Shown: positions 15,699 to 23,347, counted from the first letter of the stretch. The stretch: 34,671 nucleotides of DNA from Actinomycetes bacterium (GCA_021788115.1 JAJYLA010000022.1:1-34671); one strand, 5' to 3'. A program made the numbers and translations. Notes: generated by a model from the sequence alone, not told the origin.

Positions 15699-16808
15699 AT
15701 GGATCCCTCCGCGCGCGTCCGGCTGCTCGTCATCTACGGGGGCCGCTCGGCGGAGCACGAGGTGTCCTGCGTCTCAGCGTTGCACGTCGTCGAGGCCGCG
15801 GACCCTGACCGCTACGACGTGAGGCTGGTCGGCATCACCACCGGGGGCCGCTGGGTGGACGCCACCGCGGCACTCGGCGGGGGCGGCCTCGGGTTGGCCG
15901 GCGCCCTTCCGTCCCCGGACGACCTGGCGGCCGGGGGCGGCGCCCCCGCCGGCCCGGCGACCGCTCTCGAGCCGGTCGCTGCCGTGACCGAGGCGGGGCA
16001 GGGACCGCTGGTCGTCTTCCCCCTCCTGCACGGCCCCATGGGCGAGGACGGCACCGTCCAGGGGCTGCTCGAGGTCGCCGGCGTCGCCTACTGCGGGACG
16101 TCGGTGGGGGGCTCCGCCGCCGCCATGGACAAGGGGATGGCCAAGGCGCTGCTCGCGTCGGCGGGGCTGCCGCAGGCGCGCTACCTGTCGCTGCGCGAGC
16201 ACGAGATCGACGGCTCGCTCCCCGGGCGGGTCGGCGCCGAGCTGGGCTGGCCGGTGTTCGTCAAGCCGGCGAACCTGGGTTCGTCGATCGGGATCACCAA
16301 GGTCGGCGCACCCGCAGGCCTCGGCCCTGCCATCGAGCTCGCCCGGCGCTTCGACGAGTTCGTCGTGCTCGAAGAAGCGGTCACCGGGCGGGAGCTCGAG
16401 ATCGGGGTCCTCGGCTGGCCGCAGCTGCGCGCATCTGTCCCCGGCGAGATCAAGCCCAGCCGGGAGTTCTACGACTTCGAGGACAAGTACCTCGAGGACG
16501 CGGCGATGCTGGAGGTGCCGGCGTCGCTTCCGCCGGGGGTGGCCGACGACATGGGCCGCCTGGCCGTCGCCGCCTGCCGGGCGCTGCGCGTCGACAGCAT
16601 GGCCCGCGTCGACTTCTTCTTCGAGGAGGGGGGCCGCGGTCTTCTCGTCAACGAGATCAACACGATCCCCGGTTTCACCCCCATCTCGATGTACCCGCGG
16701 CTGTGGGCGGCCTCCGGGATCGGCTACCCGCAGCTCGTCGACGAGCTGGTGGCCCAGGCGCTGCGCCGGGCCGAGCGCCGCTCCCGCTTCGACACCCACC
16801 GCCCCTGA
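15699..16808 (+). CDS. ddl: D-alanine--D-alanine ligase
   Basis: 369 residues, ATP-grasp fold. LLVIYGGRSAEHEVSCVSA is the N-terminal Ddl signature. FPLLHGPMGEDGTVQGLLE, DKGMAKALLASAGLP, VFVKPANLGSSIGITKV and EFYDFEDKYLED follow. VNEINTIPGFTPISMYP holds the metal-binding residues. It makes the D-Ala-D-Ala dipeptide that MurF uses. The Tyr in DKYL corresponds to the residue kept in D-Ala-D-Ala ligases and changed to Phe in D-Ala-D-Lac ligases, which suggests the ordinary dipeptide; this is inference from motif alignment by eye. An acidic/Gly-rich insert near residues 60-85 is typical of actinobacterial Ddl. Confidence 0.92.
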   Translation: MDPSARVRLLVIYGGRSAEHEVSCVSALHVVEAADPDRYDVRLVGITTGGRWVDATAALGGGGLGLAGALPSPDDLAAGGGAPAGPATALEPVAAVTEAGQGPLVVFPLLHGPMGEDGTVQGLLEVAGVAYCGTSVGGSAAAMDKGMAKALLASAGLPQARYLSLREHEIDGSLPGRVGAELGWPVFVKPANLGSSIGITKVGAPAGLGPAIELARRFDEFVVLEEAVTGRELEIGVLGWPQLRASVPGEIKPSREFYDFEDKYLEDAAMLEVPASLPPGVADDMGRLAVAACRALRVDSMARVDFFFEEGGRGLLVNEINTIPGFTPISMYPRLWAASGIGYPQLVDELVAQALRRAERRSRFDTHRP

Positions 16809-16810
16809 CC

Positions 16811-16839
16811 GGCCGCGGCGCCGCTCAGGGCCGCCGGCC
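16811..16839. terminator. Hairpin between convergent ddl and SCP2-like gene
   Basis: GGCCGCGGC (16811-16819) can pair with GCCGCCGGCC (16830-16839), one base bulged, with a 10-base loop. It has no T run, as is common in very GC-rich actinobacteria. It lies just after the ddl stop and before the opposing stop. Confidence 0.4.
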
Positions 16840-16846
16840 TCCGACC

Positions 16847-17284
16847 CTACGCCGCCGGGCCCCCTCCCGCGGGGTCGAGCCCCGACAACGACGCGACCCG
16901 ACGGCGCCAGGAGCCGAACGCGCTGGTCGTGGTGGACGCCAGCCAGCGGAGCAGGAGGGCGTCGTCGCCGGAGGGCTTGAGGCGTCCCCGCATGTAGGAC
17001 ACGCTCGGCTCCACCGCCCCGCGGAGGATGTCTGCGGCGTCGCCGGCGGCGATGGCGAGCGACAGGTCCGCCTCCGCGGGCGCCCCCGCGGTCCCCTCGC
17101 CGGGGACCCCGTCGCGGTAGCGCCAGTGATAACGGACGTCCGCCGATCCCCGGCCCCCCCGGCTGATCGACACCACGACCGTCGCGTTGACCCCGTCAAC
17201 GACCGGTCGCTCGACCGCGAGGCGCGCCACTTCCTCCACCCACTCGTCGCTCAACCAGGCGGGGACGGCGTCCGCGGATGTCAT
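16847..17284 (-). CDS. SCP2-like (sterol carrier domain) protein
   Basis: 145 residues. The sequence WLSDEWVEEVARLA at the N-terminus, a run of beta strands (TVVVSISRGG, ADVRYHWRYRDG) and DLSLAIAAGDAADILRGAVEPSVSYMRGRLKPSGDDALLLRWL (quoted core: PSVSYMRGRLKPSGDDA) match small actinobacterial SCP2-domain proteins, which have the 'YMxGxLKxxGD' helix. They are thought to bind lipids or acyl-CoA. Its ATG overlaps the mca stop as ATGA, so the two are translationally coupled. Whether it serves mycothiol chemistry is unknown. Confidence 0.65.
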   Translation of the reverse strand: MTSADAVPAWLSDEWVEEVARLAVERPVVDGVNATVVVSISRGGRGSADVRYHWRYRDGVPGEGTAGAPAEADLSLAIAAGDAADILRGAVEPSVSYMRGRLKPSGDDALLLRWLASTTTSAFGSWRRRVASLSGLDPAGGGPAA

Positions 17285-18171
17285 CGGGCGCCGACCACCT
17301 CGATGCCGGCGAAGAGGTCACCGCTCGTCTCCGCAGCGCCGGTGAGGTCGCGGACGATCTCGTACTCGTCGTAGGGGTAGATCTCGTCGGCGACCTCGGG
17401 GGGAAGCCCGAACCAGTGCGGCGAGGTCGGGTCGACCTGGGTGGCATGGGCGAGGAGGGCCTGGCGGGTCACCGCAGCGAAGCCCCGGACGTCGACGAGC
17501 ACCGCCGGCCCGGGGGTGCCGGCGGCGTCGCGGACCTCGGCGTCGAGGAGCCGGGCCATGCGCCCCTCGGTGTAGGGCGACTCCAGGCCCAGCTCGAGGA
17601 ACTTCTCGTGCATCGCCCGGATCCGCTTCGCCGGCCACCGCACCGAGCACAGGCGCAACGGCTGCCAGGGCGGCCCCGCCTCGGGGTAGCGGTCGGGGTC
17701 TCCGGCGGCGTCGAAAGCCAGGCCGCAGACCTCGGCGACGCGCAGGTGGTCGGGATGGGGGTAGGCGCTCTGCTCCGCCGGGTAGGTGATCACGACCTGC
17801 GGCCGGGCCCGGCGGATCACCTCGACGAGCCGGCCGGCCGCCTCGTCGAGGGGGGCGGCGGCGAAGCTGCGAGGGTCGGCGTTGGCGGGGCTGCCGGGCA
17901 TGCCCGAGTCGCGGTAGCCGAGAAGGACGACCTCGTCGTAGCCGATGATCGCGGCCGCCCGATCGAGCTCCTCGCGCCGCAGCGCCTCCAGCCGCTCCCG
18001 CACACCGGGCAGGTCCATGGCCGGGTTGAGGATGTCGCCCTCCTCGCCACCGGTGCAGGTGACGAGCACCGTCCGCACGCCTGCGGCGTGGTAGCGGGCG
18101 ATCGTGGGGGCACCCTTGGAGGCTTCGTCGTCGGGGTGGGCGTGGACGGCGAGTAGGCACAACTCCGGCAT
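17281..18171 (-). CDS. mca: Mycothiol S-conjugate amidase
   Basis: 296 residues, PIG-L/LmbE fold. The zinc motif is A11-HPDDE16 in LLAVHAHPDDEASKGAPTIA. TCTGGEEGDILNPAMD is characteristic of Mca/MshB, and YPHPDHLRVAEVCG near 137-150 gives the third zinc ligand. The length is typical of Mca (about 290) and the C-terminus ends ...LTGAAETSGDLFAGIEV, as in Mca rather than MshB. Mca cleaves mycothiol conjugates of electrophiles, yielding a mercapturic acid for export, so the host probably makes mycothiol. The ATG has a TATCCT box 6 bases upstream. MshB is the alternative, but less likely. Confidence 0.85.
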   Translation of the reverse strand: MPELCLLAVHAHPDDEASKGAPTIARYHAAGVRTVLVTCTGGEEGDILNPAMDLPGVRERLEALRREELDRAAAIIGYDEVVLLGYRDSGMPGSPANADPRSFAAAPLDEAAGRLVEVIRRARPQVVITYPAEQSAYPHPDHLRVAEVCGLAFDAAGDPDRYPEAGPPWQPLRLCSVRWPAKRIRAMHEKFLELGLESPYTEGRMARLLDAEVRDAAGTPGPAVLVDVRGFAAVTRQALLAHATQVDPTSPHWFGLPPEVADEIYPYDEYEIVRDLTGAAETSGDLFAGIEVVGAR

Positions 18172-18177
18172 CCCACG

Positions 18178-18183
18178 AGGATA
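18178..18183 (-). promoter_or_regulatory. -10 box of mca, leaderless spacing
   Basis: TATCCT on the minus strand, then CGTGGG (6 bases), then ATG 18171. Confidence 0.5.
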
Positions 18184-18211
18184 TGGGGAAAGAGACGGCT
18201 ATCTCGCGGCT

Positions 18212-18238
18212 GGGCGCCCCGCGTGGAGGGCGGCGCCC
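18212..18238 (-). terminator. Hairpin after the pterin dehydratase gene
   Basis: GGGCGCC (18212-18218) and GGCGCCC (18232-18238) form a perfect 7-bp stem with a 13-base loop, 12 bases past the dehydratase stop and upstream of the mca promoter. It has no T run. Confidence 0.4.
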
Positions 18239-18249
18239 GAGCCGGGCGG

Positions 18250-18531
18250 TCAGGTGGGCAGGCCGTCGATGGCCGACGCCAGGTCCATGTCGGCACGGGT
18301 CAGCCCGCCGGCGGAGTGCGTGGAGAGGCGGAGGGTCACCGTGTTCCACGAGATGGCGATGTCGGGGTGGTGGTTGCGCTCTTCGGCGAGGCGGCCCACC
18401 TCGTTGACCCATCGCAGCGCCCCCGCGAAGTCCTCGCGCACGACCGTCTTGACGATCTCGGAGCCGTCGCGCTCCCATCCAAGGCCGGCGAGCGCCTCGT
18501 CGACCTCCTCGTCGCTCAGAAGCTGCGCCAC
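18250..18531 (-). CDS. 4a-hydroxytetrahydrobiopterin dehydratase (pterin-4a-carbinolamine dehydratase)
   Basis: 93 residues, the usual size. VAQLLSDEEVDEALAGLGWE is followed by the DFAGALRWVNEVGRLAEERNHHPDI segment with the catalytic His pair (EERNHHPDI). Then come ISWNTVTLRLSTHSAGGLT and RADMDLASAID. The enzyme dehydrates 4a-hydroxy-tetrahydropterin, recycling cofactor for aromatic amino-acid hydroxylases, and can moonlight as a molybdopterin-related or transcription accessory protein. No phenylalanine hydroxylase is nearby. GTG 18531 is chosen because homologues start just there, and TATAAA sits 6 bases upstream. It is divergent from the VirD4-like gene. Confidence 0.9.
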   Translation of the reverse strand: MAQLLSDEEVDEALAGLGWERDGSEIVKTVVREDFAGALRWVNEVGRLAEERNHHPDIAISWNTVTLRLSTHSAGGLTRADMDLASAIDGLPT

Positions 18532-18537
18532 GACCCC

Positions 18538-18543
18538 TTTATA
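18538..18543 (-). promoter_or_regulatory. A/T-rich -10 box of the pterin dehydratase gene
   Basis: TATAAA on the minus strand, then GGGGTC (6 bases), then GTG 18531. The AT-rich patch stands out in this GC-rich DNA. GGGG could alternatively serve as a weak ribosome-binding site. Confidence 0.5.
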
Positions 18544-18564
18544 ACCCTCCCCCGACGGCTCGGC

Positions 18565-18570
18565 TAGCCT
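18565..18570 (+). promoter_or_regulatory. Putative -10 box of the VirD4-like gene
   Basis: TAGCCT, about 72 bases before GTG 18643. Unlike most genes here this one would have a leader, and a GGGAGAAG ribosome-binding site (18631-18638) does precede the start. Confidence 0.35.
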
Positions 18571-18642
18571 GGCGGCGGCTTCCCCCGCCCAACGGCGGCG
18601 ACTCCGCCGCCCCCTCCGGGCCACCAGTTCGGGAGAAGCCGC

Positions 18643-20007
18643 GTGCCGGGAGCCGACCTCGACCAGCTTCGCAGCCACCTCGCCGCGCAGGGGAGCCGGC
18701 TGTACCTCGGCGCGGCCCGGACCGGCGTCGCCTTCGCGGACCCGCAGCAGTCCGTCCTGGTTCTCGGGCCGCCCCGGTCGGGAAAGACCACAGCGGTGGC
18801 GATCCCCAACGTCGTCGTCGCCCCCGGCGCCGTCGTAGCGACCTCCACCAAGGCGGACCTGCTCTTCGCGACCCTCTCCGCACGCGCCCCCCTCGGGCGC
18901 TGCTGGCTGCTCGACCCCGGCGGCGCGGTGCCCACCCCCGACGGTGTGACCCGGCTGCGGTGGTCGCCGGTCGCGGCGGCGCGGACGTGGGACGAGTCCC
19001 TCGTCCTGGCCCGGGCGATGACCCGTGCGGCACGTCCGGCCGGTCGGCTCGGCGAGTCGGCCCATTGGACCGAGCGCGCCGAGGCGCTCATCGCCCCCCT
19101 GCTGCACGCCGCCCACCTCGAGGGGGCGGGCATGGAGGCCGTGCTGCGATGGGTGCTGCGCCACGACCTCGACGCCGCCCGAGCGGCGCTGGCCTTCCAC
19201 GGGGCGGACATCGCCGGCGACGTCCTGGCGGGCATCGCCGCGACCGACCCCCGCGAGCGGTCGGGCATCTGGTCGTCGGCGGCGGGGGTGCTCGCCGCCT
19301 ACCGGGCGGACGCGGCGCTCGACAACGCGGCGGCGCCCAACTTCGACCCGCGGGCCCTCGCCGGCAGCGCCGACACCGTCTACATCTGCGCGCCCGCGCG
19401 CCACCAGGACCTCGCGGCACCGATCGTGGTGGCGTTCCTCGAGGAGGTCCGCGCCGGGGCCTACGCGGCCTGGGCCGGCCCCGGAGCCGCCGCGGGGCCC
19501 CCGGTGACCTTCGTGCTCGACGAGGCCGCCAACATCGCCCCGCTGCCGGACCTGCCGGCGACGGTGTCCGAGGGCGGCGGCCAGGGCCTGCTCACCGTGG
19601 CGTGCCTGCAGGACCTCTCCCAGGCGCGCCAGCGCTGGGGTGCGGCGGCCGACGGGTTCCTGTCGCTGTTCGGGACCAAGCTCGTGCTTCCCGGCATCGC
19701 CGACCTGGCGACCCTCGAGCTCGTGTCCCGCCTCGGCGGCGAGGTGGAGGTACCGGCCCGCAGCGTCAGCCGCGGCCCGTGGTGGTCGGCCGGCCACGGC
19801 GCGCCGACCGTCACCTGGTCGACGCACCGCCAGCGGCGGCTGCCCGTGGACGCGGTCAGCCAGCAGCCGCCCGGCAGCGCCCTGGTGCTGTCCGGGGCGC
19901 GCCCCCCCGAGCGGATATGGCTGCCGCCGCTGTGGGCACTGGACAGCTTCGTCAGCGTCGCCGGCAGCCCCCCGCGGCGGGCCCACGACCCCGGCCTCGG
20001 TTTGTGA
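18643..20007 (+). CDS. Orphan VirD4/TraG-like (type IV coupling protein) ATPase
   Basis: 454 residues. Walker A is at 42-50 (GPPRSGKTT), followed by AVAIPNVVVAPGAVVATSTK, the VirD4/TraG core in which DNA-binding ATPases carry 'P(N/S)xL..GSxVVxDxKGE'. Walker B is VTFVLDEAANIAPLPDLP near 287-304, and GGGQGLLTVACLQDLSQARQRWG is the TraG-type sensor helix (quoted part: QGLLTVACLQDLSQARQRWG). Type IV coupling proteins pump DNA or protein into a secretion channel. Here the N-terminal membrane helices are missing and no relaxase or other T4SS gene is in the window. It may be a soluble DNA pump of unknown role. The GTG has a GGGAGAAG site 5 bases upstream. Confidence 0.8.
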   Translation: MPGADLDQLRSHLAAQGSRLYLGAARTGVAFADPQQSVLVLGPPRSGKTTAVAIPNVVVAPGAVVATSTKADLLFATLSARAPLGRCWLLDPGGAVPTPDGVTRLRWSPVAAARTWDESLVLARAMTRAARPAGRLGESAHWTERAEALIAPLLHAAHLEGAGMEAVLRWVLRHDLDAARAALAFHGADIAGDVLAGIAATDPRERSGIWSSAAGVLAAYRADAALDNAAAPNFDPRALAGSADTVYICAPARHQDLAAPIVVAFLEEVRAGAYAAWAGPGAAAGPPVTFVLDEAANIAPLPDLPATVSEGGGQGLLTVACLQDLSQARQRWGAAADGFLSLFGTKLVLPGIADLATLELVSRLGGEVEVPARSVSRGPWWSAGHGAPTVTWSTHRQRRLPVDAVSQQPPGSALVLSGARPPERIWLPPLWALDSFVSVAGSPPRRAHDPGLGL

Positions 20008-20029
20008 GCCGCTGCCCGCCCGGTCCCGG

Positions 20030-20035
20030 CAGAAT
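20030..20035 (+). promoter_or_regulatory. Putative -10 box of the RhtA-like gene
   Basis: CAGAAT, then GCACCG (6 bases), then GTG 20042. Leaderless spacing; it favours GTG 20042 over the adjoining GTG 20045. Confidence 0.4.
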
Positions 20036-20041
20036 GCACCG

Positions 20042-20947
20042 GTGGTGGAAACCGACCCCCGCTCCACGGGGCGCGCCCGGCTGTCGCGCGCCACCCGGCC
20101 GCCGGCGGCGGCCCTGGTCGCGGGCGCGGCGGTGTCGGTGCAGTTCGGGGCGGCCATCGCGACACGGCTGTTCGGCCGGGTCGGCCCGGTCGGGGCGGCG
20201 ACGCTGCGCCTGGCCCTGGGCGCGGTCGTGCTCGCAGCACTCGCCGGCGGGCGCCTGCGGGGGGTGCGACGCGTCGACGCAGCCGTGGCGGTGTCGTTCG
20301 GGCTCGTGCTCGGCGCGATGAACCTGAGCTTCTACGAGTCGATCGCGCGGATACCGCTGGGCGTCGCGGTGACGGTCGAGTTCTCCGGGCCGCTGACCCT
20401 GGCCCTGGTCGGATCCCGGCGGCTGCCCGACCTGCTGTGGGCCGTCATGGCCGGCACGGGGGTCGCCCTGCTCGCCTCCGGCGTGGGACCCCACCTCGAC
20501 CCTGCCGGCCTCGGCTTCGCTCTGCTGGCCGGTGCGTGCTGGATCGGCTACACCCTCCTCAGCCAGCAGACCGGGCGCCGCCTCGACGCCCGCAGCGGGC
20601 TGGGGATCGCCATGGTTGCCGCCGGGGTGGCCATCCTGCCGGCCGGGGTGGCGGTCGGCGGGGCGGAGCTGTTCCGCCCGTCGGTCCTCGCCCTCGGCGC
20701 CGGGGTGGCGGTGCTCTCCTCGGTGATCCCCTACAGCCTCGAGCTCCTCGCCCTGCGCCGGGTCAGCTCCCGCGGCTACGGGGTGCTGGTGAGCCTCGAC
20801 CCGGCCGTGGCGGCGATCGCCGGCCTGGTGGTCCTCGGCCAGCACCTCGGCGCCCGCGAGCTCGCAGCCCTCGGATTGGTGATCGCCGCCAACCTCGGCA
20901 ACGCGCTGGTGGGCCGGCCCCGCGGCGTGGTACCAACGGGCGCATGA
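20042..20947 (+). CDS. EamA-family exporter, RhtA (threonine/homoserine) type
   Basis: 301 residues with about ten hydrophobic helices in two EamA halves. It resembles E. coli RhtA along its length: GAATLRLALGAVVLAAL, LGAMNLSFYESIARIPLGVA, VTVEFSGPLTLAL, GACWIGYTLLSQQTGRRLDA, VIPYSLELLALRRVSSRGYG and SLDPAVAAIAGLVVLGQ. RhtA exports threonine and homoserine across the cytoplasmic membrane, but substrate specificity in distant homologues is untested, so no symbol is given. It follows the VirD4-like gene by 34 bases and its stop overlaps the YbaK start as ATGA. Confidence 0.85.
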   Translation: MVETDPRSTGRARLSRATRPPAAALVAGAAVSVQFGAAIATRLFGRVGPVGAATLRLALGAVVLAALAGGRLRGVRRVDAAVAVSFGLVLGAMNLSFYESIARIPLGVAVTVEFSGPLTLALVGSRRLPDLLWAVMAGTGVALLASGVGPHLDPAGLGFALLAGACWIGYTLLSQQTGRRLDARSGLGIAMVAAGVAILPAGVAVGGAELFRPSVLALGAGVAVLSSVIPYSLELLALRRVSSRGYGVLVSLDPAVAAIAGLVVLGQHLGARELAALGLVIAANLGNALVGRPRGVVPTGA

Positions 20948-21417
20948 GCCTGCCCCGCAACGCCGAGCGTGTCCAGACAGCCCTCGAAGAGGCGGGATCC
21001 CCGGCGCGCGTGGTCGAGCTGCCCGACTCGGCGGGCACCTCCGCCGAGGCCGCCGAGGCCCTCGGGGTGGGCGTCGAGCAGATCGCCAAGTCGCTCGTGT
21101 TCGTCGCCGACGGGGGTCCGGTCCTCGTCGTGATGCGCGGGTGCGACCGGGTCGACACGGGCAGGCTCGCCTCCCACCTCGGCGCCGGCCGGGTGACCCG
21201 CGCCGACGCCGACACGGTGCGGCAGGCGACGGGCTTCCCGATCGGCGGCGTGAGCCCGGTGGCGCACCCTCCGGGTCTGCGCGTCGTCGTCGACCGGGCC
21301 CTGGCAGGCTCCCCGGTGGTGTGGGCCGCGGCCGGAACGCCCCACACGGTGTTCCCGACCTCCTTCGAGGAGATCCTCGGCGTGTCGCGCGGCGAACCCG
21401 GCGACGTTCGCGCCTGA
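20944..21417 (+). CDS. YbaK/EbsC-family aminoacyl-tRNA deacylase
   Basis: 157 residues. ERVQTALEEAGSPARVVELP opens the fold. EQIAKSLVFVADGGPVLVVM contains the conserved lysine, and TGFPIGGVSPVAHP is the GGxSP signature of the YbaK/ProX editing family. Members hydrolyse mischarged tRNAs (for example Cys-tRNA-Pro) in trans in the cytoplasm. Which mischarged tRNA is cleared here is unknown. ATG 20944 overlaps the exporter stop (ATGA), so the gene is translationally coupled to an amino-acid-exporter-like gene, a sensible pairing around amino-acid surplus (inference). Confidence 0.88.
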   Translation: MSLPRNAERVQTALEEAGSPARVVELPDSAGTSAEAAEALGVGVEQIAKSLVFVADGGPVLVVMRGCDRVDTGRLASHLGAGRVTRADADTVRQATGFPIGGVSPVAHPPGLRVVVDRALAGSPVVWAAAGTPHTVFPTSFEEILGVSRGEPGDVRA

Positions 21418-21426
21418 CCGGCTCCG

Positions 21427-21442
21427 CCCGCGACCTCGCGGG
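21427..21442. terminator. Hairpin between convergent ybaK-like and SDR genes
   Basis: CCCGCGA-CC-TCGCGGG: a perfect 7-bp dyad (a 6-bp stem with a 4-base loop if the inner pair is open), 10 bases after the deacylase stop. It has no T run. It could serve both strands. Confidence 0.45.
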
Positions 21443-21460
21443 GGCGCAGGGTCCGCCGGG

Positions 21461-22276
21461 TCAGGGCCCGGGCGGGGCGGAGGGGCGAGCCAGCTCGTCG
21501 AGGAGTGCCTGGCTGTAGGCGATGCGGCCGGTGAGGCGCTCGGGGTCGCCGCTGCAGAGGGCCAGGGCCGCCTCGGCCATCACCTCGGGCGGCTCGCTCA
21601 GCTGGTCCGGGTCGTCGGGGCGCACGAGGCCGTGGAAGATCGTGCCGGGGGTGGCCACGACGCGGGTGGGCGCGAGCGCGTTGACGGCGATCCCCTCGCC
21701 GTGGACCTCCGCGGCGAGGCCGGTGCTGAACCGTTCGAGGGCGGCCTTGCACATGCCGTACACGGTGGCCCCCATGCGGGCGCGATCGCCGGGCGGGATC
21801 TGCGGGTGGCGGGCCGCGACCGAGGAGACGTTGAGGATCCATCCCCGCCGGCGCCGGCGCATGCCGGGGAGGACCAGCTGGGCGAGGTGGAACGGCGCCG
21901 CCACCTGCACCTCGTACATGAGGTCGAATCGCTTCCGGCTGAAGTCGCTCACCGCCAGGAAGTACGTGACGGCTGCGTTGTTGACCAGGATGTCGACGGG
22001 GCCGGCGTCGGCCTCGGCGCGGGCGACGAGCCGCTCGCGCTCCTCCGGGCGCGAGAGGTCGGTGGGGACGGGAACGGCGCGCCCGCCGGAACGGCGGATC
22101 GCGTCCGCGGTCTCGTGGATGGTCCCCGGCAGCCGCTCGTCGCCGGCCTCGGTGGTGCGGGCCGCCACCACGACGGTGGCCCCCTCGGCTGCGAAGCGCT
22201 CCGCGATCGCCCTGCCGATACCCCGGCTGGCGCCGGTCACCACCGCCACCCTTCCTTGCAGCGCTCCTCCGGGCAT
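21461..22276 (-). CDS. Short-chain dehydrogenase/reductase
   Basis: 271 residues. The NAD(P)-binding motif TGASRGIG is at 14-21, with VNNAAVTYF (NNAA variant), the Ser in ILNVSSVAARHPQ and catalytic Y173/K177 in YGMCKAALERF. An insertion after strand 2 (TEAGDERLPGTIHETADAIR) is typical of the citronellol/hydroxysteroid-like branch. It probably oxidises or reduces an alcohol or hydroxyacyl intermediate; the substrate is unknown. A strong GGAGGAGG lies about 10 bases before ATG 22276. It is downstream of, and co-oriented with, the GntR regulator across 112 bases, and faces the thiolase/DUF35 pair, suggesting one catabolic locus. Confidence 0.85.
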   Translation of the reverse strand: MPGGALQGRVAVVTGASRGIGRAIAERFAAEGATVVVAARTTEAGDERLPGTIHETADAIRRSGGRAVPVPTDLSRPEERERLVARAEADAGPVDILVNNAAVTYFLAVSDFSRKRFDLMYEVQVAAPFHLAQLVLPGMRRRRRGWILNVSSVAARHPQIPPGDRARMGATVYGMCKAALERFSTGLAAEVHGEGIAVNALAPTRVVATPGTIFHGLVRPDDPDQLSEPPEVMAEAALALCSGDPERLTGRIAYSQALLDELARPSAPPGP

Positions 22277-22315
22277 TGACCTGGTCCTCCTCCGGGCGGT
22301 CCCGGGCCCCGATTT

Positions 22316-22325
22316 CAGTTGACTG
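22316..22325. other. Short dyad in the SDR upstream region
   Basis: CAGT-TG-ACTG between the GntR stop and the SDR start, in an AT-richer patch (TTTCAGTTGACTGTTTT). It could be part of an operator, but it is short and the evidence is thin. Confidence 0.2.
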
Positions 22326-22388
22326 TTTTGGCGGTGACCCTATCCGGCGAGACCCGCCCGGTCTTTGCCGTCGCAACCTGACGGCGCG

Positions 22389-23189
22389 TCAGGTAATCCC
22401 GTCCGCCCGGACCGACGCCGGCTCCGCGCCGGCGGCAGCCGCCGCCAGGAGGCGCCTGCGCGCGCTCGCCGCCGCCCCTTCGAGGTAGCGCACCAGCCTC
22501 AGGCGGGCGGTGGGCGCGTCACCGGAGATGATCGCTTCGGCGATGCCGACCTGGTGGTCGCGCAGGGCGTACACGGAGCGCCTCCGGGCCCGCCGCTCCT
22601 CGATCGGTACGGCGTGCTGATGCGCCAGCTGGAGAAGCACCTTCACGAACAACGCCAGCACCGGATCGCCGCTCAGATCGGCGATCAGCCTCTCCAGTTC
22701 GTGGCTCAGCTCCACGACCTGGACTGCGTCGCTGGTCCGAAGCCTCTCGACGACCGCCCGCAGCTCTGCGATCCCCTCTTCGGTCAAACGCTCGACGGCG
22801 AGCTCGACGCAGCGCGCCTCGAGGAGGATGCGCGCCGAGTACAGCTGGCGGACACGCACCCGCTTGAAGTCGAGGTACAGCGCGGCGGCGTTGGTGACCA
22901 TGGACGGGTCCGGGACGCGCACCCGCAGACCCCCTCCGGCGCCACGGCGCATCTCGGCGACCATGTGGTGCTCGAGCAGGCGGATCGCCTCCCGCAGCAC
23001 CGGACGGCTCACCCCGTAGCGCTCCAGGAGCTCGGGTTCGGTCCCGAGGAGCGTACCGACGGGCCACCCCTGTTCGACGATCTCCGCCTCGATGCGCTCG
23101 GCGAGGGCCTCCCCGCTCTTGGCCCCCGGCCGCCCTGGGCTCCTGTACCGCGCATCCCCGTCCAGTGCCGGGCCGGTTGGTTCGGGCAT
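22389..23189 (-). CDS. FCD-domain GntR-family transcriptional regulator
   Basis: 266 residues. The N-terminal winged helix-turn-helix is at about 30-100: ALAERIEAEIVEQGWPVGTL, then EPELLERYGVSRPVLREAIR and the wing MRRGAGGGLRVRVPDP. The C-terminal all-helical FCD ligand domain (about 110-245) contains RILLEARCVELAVERLTEEG, the Asp/His metal-site region DHQVGIAEAIISGD and AHQHAVPIEERR. Such regulators repress catabolic genes until an acyl or carboxylate ligand binds. AGGAG lies 8 bases before ATG 23189. Its divergent position against the thiolase/DUF35 pair and its location upstream of the SDR make these its likely targets. Confidence 0.88.
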   Translation of the reverse strand: MPEPTGPALDGDARYRSPGRPGAKSGEALAERIEAEIVEQGWPVGTLLGTEPELLERYGVSRPVLREAIRLLEHHMVAEMRRGAGGGLRVRVPDPSMVTNAAALYLDFKRVRVRQLYSARILLEARCVELAVERLTEEGIAELRAVVERLRTSDAVQVVELSHELERLIADLSGDPVLALFVKVLLQLAHQHAVPIEERRARRRSVYALRDHQVGIAEAIISGDAPTARLRLVRYLEGAAASARRRLLAAAAAGAEPASVRADGIT

Positions 23190-23218
23190 GGAACAGCTCC
23201 TGCGGGAAAGGGACCCAT

Positions 23219-23247
23219 GTGCGTCGATCGAGGTTCCGATCATGCAC
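23219..23247. promoter_or_regulatory. Imperfect dyad, candidate GntR/FCD operator
   Basis: GATCG (23226-23230) and CGATC (23237-23241) are separated by 6 bases and flanked by GTGC (23219) and GCAC (23244-23247), shifted by half a base. It lies 30 bases upstream of the regulator start in the divergent promoter region, the expected place for an autoregulatory operator. No experimental match is known to me. Confidence 0.35.
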
Positions 23248-23341
23248 GCGGCCGCCGCCGCCGTCAACCGGGCGTGCCCGGCCGGCGCCGCCACGGTCCG
23301 AAAGAGGGCCCTGATTCGGCCGGCCCGGCGTCCGGGCGCTG

Positions 23342-23347
23342 TACTGT
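23342..23347 (+). promoter_or_regulatory. Putative -10 box of the thiolase-like/DUF35 operon
   Basis: TACTGT 40 bases before GTG 23388. Here a true leader with a strong AAGGAGG site (about 23374-23380) is present, unlike the leaderless genes. Confidence 0.4.
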
